A stretch of DNA of 64,000 bases, from positions 1 through 64,000 of the forward strand of contig CASHSZ010000135.1 in assembly GCA_949358305.1 (NCBI GenBank), in the 5' to 3' direction. The translations under genes were made by a program, and so were the position numbers. This document shows positions 23,501 through 30,745 of the stretch, one piece after another. The stretch's first letter is position 1. Each line of letters opens with the position of its first letter. This DNA is from Strigamia acuminata. Taxonomy: Eukaryota > Arthropoda > Chilopoda > Geophilomorpha > Linotaeniidae. The notes beneath the pieces are model-generated. The model did not search any database. It saw only the letters and a list, made by a program, of their open reading frames with translations, and was not told the origin of the DNA.

Positions 23501-25763
23501 TCCGACAATTGAAAAAATTCCGAATACAAAGCGAGAAGTTGTTTCATTAATGGCTTCCATATTCGATCCAATGGGACTCATTGCTCCTGTTGTGCTTCAA
23601 ATGAAACTGCTAGTTCAAGCAATCTGGATTAGAACAAAAAACTGGGATGAAAAGATTCTTGACTCAGAGAAAAAAGAAGTCGAAGAATGGAGTCAAGACA
23701 TACAAAAATTGAAAGAATTGAAAGTACAACGTTGGCTGCAGACTTATTCCGGTCAAGACATCACTTTAGAAGTTTTCTGTGACGCAAGCACAAAGGCATT
23801 TGGCTGTTCAATTTTTGTCGTCAATCTGGAGGGCAAAAGAACTTTATTGTTGAGTAAATGTCGTATTGCGCCGACGAAAAAAGTGACTCTTCCTCGACTT
23901 GAATTAACTGCAGCAGTGGTTGGAGTTAGGATGACCAAGTACCTGTTAGAAAACTTTCTTCCCGGGTACCCAATCACTGAAGTGCGATACTACTCGGACT
24001 CCACCATAACTTTAGCATGGATAAATAGTGACAAAAACGTGTGGAAGCCATACGTCTCGAACCGTGTGCAAGAAATTACTTCTTCAACCAAACCCAAACA
24101 ATGGTCTCATGTACCAACGGAATTTAACCCAGCAGATTTATTAACTCGACCACATAACTCAAAAACATTGATGAACAATAAACTTTGGTGGTTTGGAGTT
24201 GATGTCTCGAAACTGGAAGAAAGAGAAATTATACAAGAGGATCTTCCAGAAGAAGAACGAAAAATCGTTGTGATGACAATTCAAGTGACAGAAAGCTTTA
24301 TTGGTCGATTCTTCAAACGATTCCGAAATTACAACCGACTTTTGAGAGTTTTCTCATACATTTTGCGATGGAAAAACAAACTTTTGCGCGGTGAGCCTCT
24401 CTCGCCACTCGAGTTAGAGGACAACCAATTGAAGATCCTGCAGTTTTCTCAGAAATTACATTTTTCTGAGGAGATTGATGATGTGAAAAACAAAAGAAAA
24501 CTGTCTAAACACTCCACCCTACGCAATTTCGAGCTCTTCATTGACGAGGACGGATTACTTCGACTTCGTAGCCGCTTGAAAAAATCTTTATTGACATTTG
24601 ATGAAGTGTATCCAATTATTTTGCATTATGATAGTTGGATAACAAGACTGTTAATTAAAAAAGTGCATTTGGAGTTGCTTCACGGTGACATAAGCGAAAC
24701 TTTGTATCACCTACGCGAACAATTTTGGATTATAAGAGGACGAAGAACTATACAAACAGTTATTCGAGAATGTGAGATTTGCCGACGAGGAAAACTTGCA
24801 CGCAACAACCCTTCAACGGGTGACCTTCCTGCTGAACGTGTGACACCAGCGGCGCCATTTCAAAACACCGGAGTTGACCACTTGGGTCCCATTTATGTCG
24901 GCAGCAACAAGAAAGAAAAGAAAAAAGTATATATCTTGCTTTTTACGTGTATGGTGACCCGTTCCATACATTTAGAAGTATCAGAGGACCTTTCTGTGCC
25001 AAAGTTTTTGCTTGCAATGAGAAGATTTGGGGCACGCTATGGATACCCCGGGAAGATTTTCTCTGACAACAGTAAGACGTTTGAGCGCGGAAGCCTCGAA
25101 TTACAATCGTGGGGAAAACTCATCGGTCATAAAGATGTGAAAACATTCCTATCTGAAAAAAGGGTGCTATGGACATTCATCCCACCGCTGTCTCCATGGA
25201 TGGGCGGAGCGTGGGAACGTCTAGTCCGCTCAGTAAAAGATAAACTTCGAAAGACATTGTTGCGCAGCACCGTAGACTTAGAAACTCTCCAAACTTTGGC
25301 TCTGGAAATTAGTTCAGTGCTAAATTCACGACCTTTATCTTATGTCCCCGACAGTGTTGATGGTGGTAGAATTTTGGCACCTGAAAACTTCTTAACAGGA
25401 GGTATGCCTAAATACCTAATAAACAAACAATTGAGTGCAATTAAAAAATCCGATTTGAGAAAACTGGACATTAAACGACGTCAATTTATTTGGGAGTTCT
25501 GGAAAATTTGGAAAAAGAGTTACCTCATGCAATTGAGGAATTTTTATGAATCCAAAGGTGATAAGTTCTTCAAAAACCCTAAAGTAGACCAAATAGTGCT
25601 TCTAGAAAAAATGGGTACTAACCCATATTTTTGGCCACTTGCCAGGATAAAAGAAATTTTTCCCGGTGAGGATGGTCAAATCCGTGTGATAAAAGTTGTG
25701 CTACCCGATGGACGTGAGTTAAAAAGGTCAGTCAAGCATGTGAGAGCCCTAGAACTTGAGTGA
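20523..25763 (+). CDS. Gag-Pol polyprotein of BEL/Pao element A (1746 aa)
   Basis: One frame encodes everything needed for retrotransposition, with no gag/pol frameshift. The ATG sits in good context (aaaATGG) and is shared by B. Residues 1-300 are Gag, with a DUF1759-like part at about 130-300. A K/E/S-rich linker (310-365) leads to knuckle-like Cys/His clusters: C370/C373, CX2CX4HX4C at 401-414, and C420/C423/H428/C432. The protease motif is D488-P-G-S. Reverse transcriptase spans about 750-1000, with D824 (ADIKQAFLQV) and FMDD at 911-914. RNase H has D1087, E1127, D1159 and D1205. The integrase has zinc ligands H1382, H1387, C1417 and C1420 and core residues D1452, D1515 and E1565 (49 residues between the last two). 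A DUF5641-type tail occupies 1690-1744. All catalytic residues I can place are present, so the product looks intact. The product is presumably cut by its own protease inside a cytoplasmic particle. Confidence 0.97.
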   Translation: MAEPTMRDLLTEDQIEVQQQRWESQVTAMNHLLSISEKTADPGELEALVQTANPKETRIVGALNDLQEYSHHGYYLECIDKLETMQARVDLLRTRYEISKRSLPTLGGRLNTSTSSNQNTTLNATATFRKNSKLPKLDSVKFDGDILKYRTFKSNFETSVHKDPDLSNIEKLQYLQTMCTGEAAILISTFPLIEESYDLAREELERHFGDEDAQQTALIKSIRELKVVSSIYPTKSIKTNLTKISATIRLLEQLKIPIQTSGAFLLPDIISKFPTSMALRFYQVHGIQNKNIVTLLNFFVNEVAMAERTESVSEKSKKDKNEKSEVEKPKVKGSMTTCAATQDAKQSTSAKTKSEPKSESKNTPFKTNKCIFCEDEHLNGACKKDFEINAKIEIVKKNRLCFNCFRTGHRVGDCKVKFSCKHCGGRHHSTICKKSEVKNSTSAAEKPKEPQVTTHVSCAISTTLQLMIFTADLKTKSGGTHSIRGMIDPGSHRSFITKEFVERLKLKKCGSVSATTQRFNDSSPAATDYDVFNVTLQSKNDTQDLKLSMLSVENLPRVQGILNSSIIDKVKKLNLELAEDLPAKTSQIDVLLGVDVWWKVVKDGKKKVNADLGLINTIFGWVLSGAAGNTNLFEDDEELTTCCNTCDLDIQEKLDKLWNLEAIGINAGEKESDFIRDRFESTTKRLDDGRYEVMLPFNGQEVDLESNWELAMNQLANTLKRIDANEDYKKRYDESMWQYIHENHAEEVPKEERFLKKGTYNIPHHPVIKEDRDTTKFRVVFNASSSKKEKLSLNDCLFPGPSLNPDLILVIVRFRLYCIPIIADIKQAFLQVMINPTQTNFLRFLWVARDYFKEPYSWQNLWNNLMVLRMIVVPFGVISSPFLLCATIRKQAKQFEETHAKEVDALDDGIFMDDLTSGGDFTADTTSHCEKLKMILDDGKLPLVKWATSSKDVFNNLKKEGFHMRGEEFSDLGIIKMLGILWNTAEDVMMFNIPTIEKIPNTKREVVSLMASIFDPMGLIAPVVLQMKLLVQAIWIRTKNWDEKILDSEKKEVEEWSQDIQKLKELKVQRWLQTYSGQDITLEVFCDASTKAFGCSIFVVNLEGKRTLLLSKCRIAPTKKVTLPRLELTAAVVGVRMTKYLLENFLPGYPITEVRYYSDSTITLAWINSDKNVWKPYVSNRVQEITSSTKPKQWSHVPTEFNPADLLTRPHNSKTLMNNKLWWFGVDVSKLEEREIIQEDLPEEERKIVVMTIQVTESFIGRFFKRFRNYNRLLRVFSYILRWKNKLLRGEPLSPLELEDNQLKILQFSQKLHFSEEIDDVKNKRKLSKHSTLRNFELFIDEDGLLRLRSRLKKSLLTFDEVYPIILHYDSWITRLLIKKVHLELLHGDISETLYHLREQFWIIRGRRTIQTVIRECEICRRGKLARNNPSTGDLPAERVTPAAPFQNTGVDHLGPIYVGSNKKEKKKVYILLFTCMVTRSIHLEVSEDLSVPKFLLAMRRFGARYGYPGKIFSDNSKTFERGSLELQSWGKLIGHKDVKTFLSEKRVLWTFIPPLSPWMGGAWERLVRSVKDKLRKTLLRSTVDLETLQTLALEISSVLNSRPLSYVPDSVDGGRILAPENFLTGGMPKYLINKQLSAIKKSDLRKLDIKRRQFIWEFWKIWKKSYLMQLRNFYESKGDKFFKNPKVDQIVLLEKMGTNPYFWPLARIKEIFPGEDGQIRVIKVVLPDGRELKRSVKHVRALELE

Positions 25764-25820
25764 TTTTTTTTGTGATTTTTTGCGTGGTTCTCCATCTCTG
25801 TCCTCTCGCCGGCAATTCGC
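25764..25820 (+). other. 3' untranslated internal segment of A; no polypurine tract
   Basis: These 57 bp between the pol stop and the 3' LTR should hold the plus-strand primer (polypurine tract). The strand is instead T- and C-rich and ends gccggcaattcgc next to TGTTGC. Positions 25795-25807 (TCTCTGTCCTCTC) are the exact reverse complement of 20508-20520, just before the gag ATG. Confidence 0.6.
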
Positions 25821-27383
25821 TGTTGCAAGACAGCGTAGAGATTGTTGTGCTATTTTATTGTCAATATTTTTACCATTTACTTTGAGTTGATTAAAATCTT
25901 TAAGTGTTTTAATTTCCTTTGCCTAATTGGTATTTTTTCACTTTTCAGATTTTTATTGCTTATTAAAGTGTTTTGACTTGATTTTTATTCATACTTTTCA
26001 ATATTTAGTAGTGTTTATGCTTTGTATTGATTTCAAATATCTTATTCCGTGCATTTATTGACTTATTCACTTGTTTTTTGAGAGTTTGTATTGATTTCGA
26101 ACTGTTTTGGTGCAAATTTCGTTTCCTAGCATACATTTGCGATGCTAGTGAAGTCATATTTTCTGTTTCCCGTAAAGTTACGGTTCCGTCTTCTAACCTT
26201 TTGTTTGGTACTTTTCTAATCATTTGGAATTTTATTAAACATTCGTTTCTACTAATTAAAACATGCTCTTTCTATCTAGATGCATCAAAACTGCTTTGGA
26301 AGTTCCGTTTGATTGGTTTGAACGTTCGTTTCCGTCTGCCATAAAAGCGCAGCCGGGAATGTTCGTTTGGCCGATAAATTCGTATTTATTCAATCTGTGT
26401 ATTTTATTCCGATGTTTTGTGAAGAGAATTGATAATTATTCTTATAATTTAATCGATACTTTATTGATTATTTACATTTTAGTGTTTTTACATTCATTTT
26501 ACGTGTAGTTTTGCCGCCGATGTTATGTTCGCCGGACGCCATGTTTGATCCAACACCTTTGTTATGTTCGTCGGTCGCCATGTTTGTCCCAAGCGACGAT
26601 TACACAATGTAACCGTTATTTTTGTATTTTATATCACATAATTTGCATTTACTATTACATTGCATTATTATTCAGTATGTATTCTTTGATAATTTTGTGC
26701 TTTTGTACCGATCGAATTTCAAATGTGATCGTTATGTAATTTTCCTGGCCTGTGATTGGCTATCGTCAATCCTTTCTTTCCGAGATCGGTTTATTGCAAA
26801 TATCTCATTGTTTAACGTGTTTTTGGACATTGTTGTGATTAGCTTTTTTGTTCACCGCATTCTTGTGGTCATTTCAATGTAATTCAATGTATTTTTAGTG
26901 CATTTTTAAGCAAATGCCAACTTTGCCGTAATCTTGTTTCCTCCGTTACCATGGTAACGAATTCTTTCGTGTATCTGTATTTCGCCGCTATCGGCCTGGC
27001 GCGTGCCATATTCGGTACTGCGCATGTGCGGTTCTCTAAGAACCAATCTAATTGCTGTAATTTCTTCAGTTATTAACCAACCTTTGAATAAATGTGTTGT
27101 GTTTTATTAGCTCTTGTTTTAGGTTTATTTTCAAACACATTCAATGTGTAGTGAGTAGTTTAAAAATTCTCAGGCCAACTTATGTTTCCGCCACCTATTG
27201 GATACTTGGTGCAGGTGTTCTCCACATTGTTCCAGCGGTACAACAATGCCATTTGTTGCGGATTTATTGCTCTCCAGTGCGATTTTCGTACTAGCCACGC
27301 CATACGACCTTGGGCGAGCTCAAGTGTCTTGAATTTGGATACGCATCGCCATTCCTTTCTATCTGTCTTGTTGACCTGCAACA
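25821..27383 (+). repeat. 3' LTR of element A
   Basis: A 1563-bp copy of the 5' LTR, with X-box at 26945-26958 and AATAAA at 27087-27092. I found no difference from 17964-19526 on reading both. It ends GCAACA at 27378-27383, directly followed by the actg duplication and satellite. Confidence 0.95.
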
Positions 27384-28227
27384 ACTGCGATGTGAAATGA
27401 GCTCAAAATTTTTTTTTCAAAATTTAATGCTTGGGTGTTGCTAAAACTTATATTGAAGGCTTCTACTAAGGTTTAAACACTATTTCTGAACATACAGAGA
27501 CATTGGACTTGTGGTGTTTGTGCTAAGTAACTGTGATGAGATCAAAAGTCTATTCTCCCAAATCATTGCTTGGATGTTGCTAAAACTTACATTGAAGGCT
27601 TCTACTAAGGTTTAAACACTATTTCTGAACATTCAGAGACATTGGTCTTGTGGTGTTTGTGCTAAGTCAACTGTGATGAGATCAAAAGTCTATTCTCCCA
27701 AATCATCGGTTGGATGTTTCTAAAACTTACATTGGAGCCTTCTACTAAGGTTTAAACACTATTTCTGAACATTCAGAGACATTGGTCTTATGGTGTTTGT
27801 GCTAAGTCAACTGTGATGAGATCAAAAGTCTATTCTCCCAAATCATCGGTTGGATGTTTCTAAAACTTACATTGGAGCCTTCTACTAAGGTTTAAACACT
27901 ATTTCTGAACATTCAGAGACATTGGTCTTGTGGTGTTTGTGCTAAGTCAACTGTGATGAGATCAAAAGTCTATTCTTCCAAATCATCGGTTGAATGTTTC
28001 TAAAACTTACATTGGAGCCTTCTACTAAGGTTTAAACACTATTTCTGAACATTCAGAGACATTGGTCTTGTGGTGTTTGTGCTAAGTCAACTGTGATGAG
28101 ATCAAAAGTCTATTCTCCCAAATCATCGGTTGGATGTTTCTAAAACTTACATTGGAGCCTTCTACTAAGGTTTAAACACTATTTCTGAACATTCAGAGAC
28201 ATTGGTCTTGTGGTGTTTGTGCTAAGT
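27384..28227 (+). repeat. Satellite segment between elements A and B
   Basis: An 844-bp stretch of the 140/147-bp array with no gene. It matches 46518-47361 and 59886-60729 in length and in rare markers: acatacagag, ctaagtaactg, attgcttggatgttgc and ctattcttccaaatc. One seen difference is agatcaaaag here versus agatgaaaag in both paralogs. The segment therefore belongs to the same higher-order unit and was split on both sides by retrotransposon insertion. Confidence 0.95.
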
Positions 28228-28543
28228 TGTTGCAAACAACGTGGAAGTATTTTAGAAATTGCATTTATTACTGTGTTTTATGTCATAATAAATATTCATA
28301 GTGTAGTGGAATTTTTGCCTAATATTTTCATTTATTGCATTTCAGGTTTTTATCTTATTAAAACATTTTTTAGTGTTTTCAGTAATTTTAGTGTCTTTTG
28401 TGTTGATATTACATTTTAATTTACTGTTATTTCAAGTGTTTTTGAAGCTTTGTGTCATTTCTCATTGATTTCTTATGCATTTTCATGATTTTCGGCAATT
28501 TTAGGTACATTCGTCGAAGTGCAGTTCAGTTACGCTACACGCG

Positions 28544-28551
28544 TGACGTCA
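28544..28551. promoter_or_regulatory. CRE (TGACGTCA) in 5' LTR of B
   Basis: A perfect palindromic CREB/ATF site. It is also present in the 3' LTR (36363-36370) and in the C LTR (63482-63489), and again in the B leader at 29814-29821. Binding is inferred from the motif. I did not see it in the A LTR. Confidence 0.45.
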
Positions 28552-28927
28552 TTTTTCCATTACTAGTCTCGTTTCGTTAGAACTTCTAACGTTTCGTTCT
28601 ATACTTTCCGAGTTGTTAAGAATTCTATTCACAATTGCTTTCTACTAATTATTGTCTGCTCTTTCGACTGGTGTGCTTTATTATTGCCCAAGTGTTTTCG
28701 TTTCGTCAGTGCGAACGTTCGTTGTCGGCCACCGCATGGGCGCGGCCGATAATGTTCGGTTCGTGCGGCTTACGATCTATTTCAAAGTGTTGTGTTGAAT
28801 AAATAGTGTGATTTTGTGCAGGAAATAACATTTCCTAATTCTATTTAACATTCCTATGTGGTTTTTATTAACATTCTGTGTATCTAATTTCAAATGTACT
28901 GGTTTTACCGCCAATATGACGTTCGAG

Positions 28928-28939
28928 GCCGCCATGTTG
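28928..28939 (+). promoter_or_regulatory. YY1/Pho-type motif in 5' LTR of B
   Basis: GCCGCCATGTTG fits the YY1-type consensus. The A LTR has related cgccatgttt at 18679 and 18719, and the B LTR has a second similar ccgccatctt near 29487. A motif match only. Confidence 0.35.
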
Positions 28940-29298
28940 GAATTTATCGGTAATTCGTTTTTATTTCAATTTGTTTACGATGTATATTGATTGAATTGAT
29001 TTTACTATTTGTTTACGATGTTTTTTAACCTGAATTCTTATGTTATTTTGTGTTTTAAAGCCATTTTAAATTCAAATCTTACGGTTACGTCATCATACTT
29101 GCCTGTGATTGGCTATTGCGATCGTCTGCTACACGATCATTGTTTTGTGCTTCGTTTTCATTGTTTTACTTATTGAATCGAATTGTTATGATTAGCTTTT
29201 TTATTCACTGCATTCTTGCGGTCATTTTGATATATTACAAACTGTAATCCGTGCTAATTTCACAATTTGTCAACTTTGCCTGTATTTCGTTTTCCTCC

Positions 29299-29312
29299 GT
29301 TGCCATGACAAC
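29299..29312. promoter_or_regulatory. RFX-type X-box in 5' LTR of B
   Basis: GTTGCCATGACAAC is an X-box-like near-palindrome, lying within cctccgtt...aacgg, in the same place as the perfect palindrome of the A LTR. The 3' LTR copy is at 37118-37131. Binding is inferred. Confidence 0.5.
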
Positions 29313-29440
29313 GGAGAATTTTGTGTCTGTATTTCGCCGCTAATCGGCTTGGCGCGTGCCATTTTCGGTATTGCGCATGTGCGGCTCCCTTGAGGGCCAA
29401 TTACATTCGTGTATTTTATTCAGTTTTCATCTAACCGTTC

Positions 29441-29446
29441 ATTAAA
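29441..29446 (+). terminator. Polyadenylation signal ATTAAA in LTR B
   Basis: ATTAAA lies in the position of AATAAA in the A LTR, about 60 bp after the NRF1-like block and before a T-rich stretch. The 3' LTR copy is at 37260-37265. An AATAAA further upstream (28798-28803) precedes the promoter block and is less likely to be used. Confidence 0.35.
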
Positions 29447-29537
29447 GAAGTTGTTGAATTTTAGCTCGTGTTTAACTTTATTTCCGCCATCTTTTCCAAT
29501 GTGTCGGGAGTAGTTAATCTCTTTTCCCCGCTGGCTT

Positions 29538-30545
29538 ATGGATAAACAAGCACTCGGATACCTTTCAACAGTGCTCTCGTTTGCTTTCTCCTCATGCAAC
29601 AATGGATTCGGGAGTGATTATTGTGGTTTCCAGCACGGTTTATGTACGTACTTTGCTATACGATCATCAAATCTTAGTGGCGGGAATTTCAAACCGCAAA
29701 TGCCCATTTCTTCTATATTCGTGTTGACCGACCGCAACATCGAATATCTAGTTTTGGTAGCCGTGACCAGGATAGCCGTTGCATTCTTTCTGTGTTTTCG
29801 TCGTGACGTCAGTGCAACGTCCGATCGTGCGTTTGGTGCGATCAACGGAATAATTTACGTTCGCGATTCGTCGTCTGCTACAAGTAGTGTCAACGTTCAA
29901 CGTGACTTCAGCCACAACGAGGACAGGTACGGCGTCGAATTTGAACAATCGTGTGCAAGCAACGGGATCTTCCGGTCGCCATATTTGGATACACAACGCG
30001 CTGCGCTGGGAAGACGATTTGCCCCTGGATTATTTGCATTTTCTTGTTTTTGGAGTTCTGTGTTTTCATTTTGGGGATTTTTATTGCATGAGGGTATTGT
30101 TTTGGGTATTCCATTGGTGTTTTTGTTGTTTCATTTGCTAGTTTTGGGGAAAATTTTTGTAAAAGTGTTTTCATATCAAATTTTGAAGTGTTTTTTCATT
30201 GCATGTTTAGTTCTCCATTATAACCGCCATAAGCGGGGGAGATTAGATTTATTTCGAGTAGAACTGACTAGTTTCAAGTTGAATGAGCTGTCAGTAGAGT
30301 CAAAATTTAATGTTAGGAGTTATTGGCGTGTTTTGTTGCAAAACGAACCGTCAATTGTTTTCAAAAGAGTTTATTGGCGTGCTTTGTTGCAAAACAAACC
30401 GTCAATTATTTTCAAACTGTGCAGGGTAATTGTGTCACGTTTTATTTACGTACACAAAAACCGCTCAAATTTTTGGTCATCCTCGATTGGCCAAACATTT
30501 GATATTCTAAAATTCTCACGTGTCACCAAGGACCGTGAAAATTGA
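29538..30545 (+). CDS. Conserved leader (pre-gag) ORF of element B, 335 codons
   Basis: A counterpart of the A leader ORF, in full length here. It starts in the 5' LTR 202 bp before its end (cttATG in both elements), crosses the primer-binding site and stops 200 bp before gag, in a different frame from gag. The product is unrecognised. Visible features are a Cys/Ser/Phe-rich N-terminal part encoded by the LTR, VAVTRI at the primer-binding site, VNVQRD, a strongly hydrophobic centre from about residue 158 to 222, a basic NRHKRG motif, and a 17-residue tandem repeat from the 51-bp DNA duplication. The hydrophobic centre may be membrane-spanning, although T-rich DNA alone favours such residues. 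Because the first 67 codons lie in the LTR, the 3' LTR also encodes this N-terminus. Translation before gag would need leaky scanning, re-initiation or a separate RNA. Confidence 0.5.
   Translation: MDKQALGYLSTVLSFAFSSCNNGFGSDYCGFQHGLCTYFAIRSSNLSGGNFKPQMPISSIFVLTDRNIEYLVLVAVTRIAVAFFLCFRRDVSATSDRAFGAINGIIYVRDSSSATSSVNVQRDFSHNEDRYGVEFEQSCASNGIFRSPYLDTQRAALGRRFAPGLFAFSCFWSSVFSFWGFLLHEGIVLGIPLVFLLFHLLVLGKIFVKVFSYQILKCFFIACLVLHYNRHKRGRLDLFRVELTSFKLNELSVESKFNVRSYWRVLLQNEPSIVFKRVYWRALLQNKPSIIFKLCRVIVSRFIYVHKNRSNFWSSSIGQTFDILKFSRVTKDREN
29755..29772 (+). other. Primer-binding site of element B (tRNA-His-like)
   Basis: The same TGGTAGCCGTGACCAGGA as in A, again 15 nt after the LTR end. The 15-nt spacer (29740-29754) shares little with that of A apart from its last few T residues. 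Confidence 0.6.
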
Positions 30546-30669
30546 GTGCTTTTTGGGGGATAAAATAAAAAAGTTTATTCTCTTTAAAGTTAAAACAAAA
30601 ACCGTGAAAATTGAGAAATTTTTGGGGGATAAAATTACAAGGTTTATTCTCTTAAAAATTAAAACAAAG
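30320..30669 (+). repeat. 51-bp and 69-bp tandem duplications in the leader of B
   Basis: The 51-bp pair is at 30323/30374 and the 69-bp pair at 30532/30601, matching those of A. The first lies inside the leader ORF and the second straddles and follows its stop. This is the part of the leader that is nearly identical between A and B. Confidence 0.8.
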
Positions 30670-30745
30670 TTGAATTGTCATGCCCGTTTTTATCTGTTCT
30701 TTCCAAATTTCACAGCCGAATTTTTTATGAGAGAGGACAGAGAGA

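Larger units (their letters stand above)
17964..27383 (+). mobile_element. Complete BEL/Pao LTR retrotransposon, element A
   Basis: A 9420-bp element with two 1563-bp LTRs (17964-19526, 25821-27383). Each LTR starts TGTTGC and ends GCAACA. The element is flanked by the 4-bp target duplication actg (17960-17963 and 27384-27387). The internal region (19527-25820) holds a leader with a primer-binding site and one intact Gag-Pol frame. Only 57 bp separate the pol stop from the 3' LTR, so there is no env gene downstream. The LTRs look identical to each other over their full length, which indicates a very recent insertion. The same site is uninterrupted in paralogous satellite copies at 5966, 11369, 46518 and 59886. 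Family assignment rests on the protease-RT-RNaseH-integrase-DUF5641 order and the motifs described under the polyprotein. Confidence 0.97.
28228..29739 (+). repeat. 5' LTR of element B
   Basis: A 1512-bp direct repeat matching 36047-37558 at offset 7819. Motifs seen: perfect CRE (28544-28551), a YY1-type GCCGCCATGTTG (28928-28939), a half CRE (ttacgtca near 29085), a reversed CCAAT box (29108-29112), an X-box (29299-29312), an NRF1-like palindrome (29372-29383) and ATTAAA (29441-29446). The last ~300 bp before the presumed start site is where A and B resemble each other most. The ATG at 29538 opens the leader ORF. Confidence 0.95.

Noticed and set aside
20744-23977. Antisense frames over gag-pol
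   Set aside because: Opposite-strand frames of 60-130 codons over a strongly supported coding region; their conservation in B follows from the sense gene.
20523-25763. Gag and Pol as separate genes joined by frameshifting
   Set aside because: A single uninterrupted frame covers both in A and B, so no recoding is needed.
25764-25820. Possible env gene after pol
   Set aside because: Only 57-60 bp separate the pol stop from the 3' LTR in A and B.
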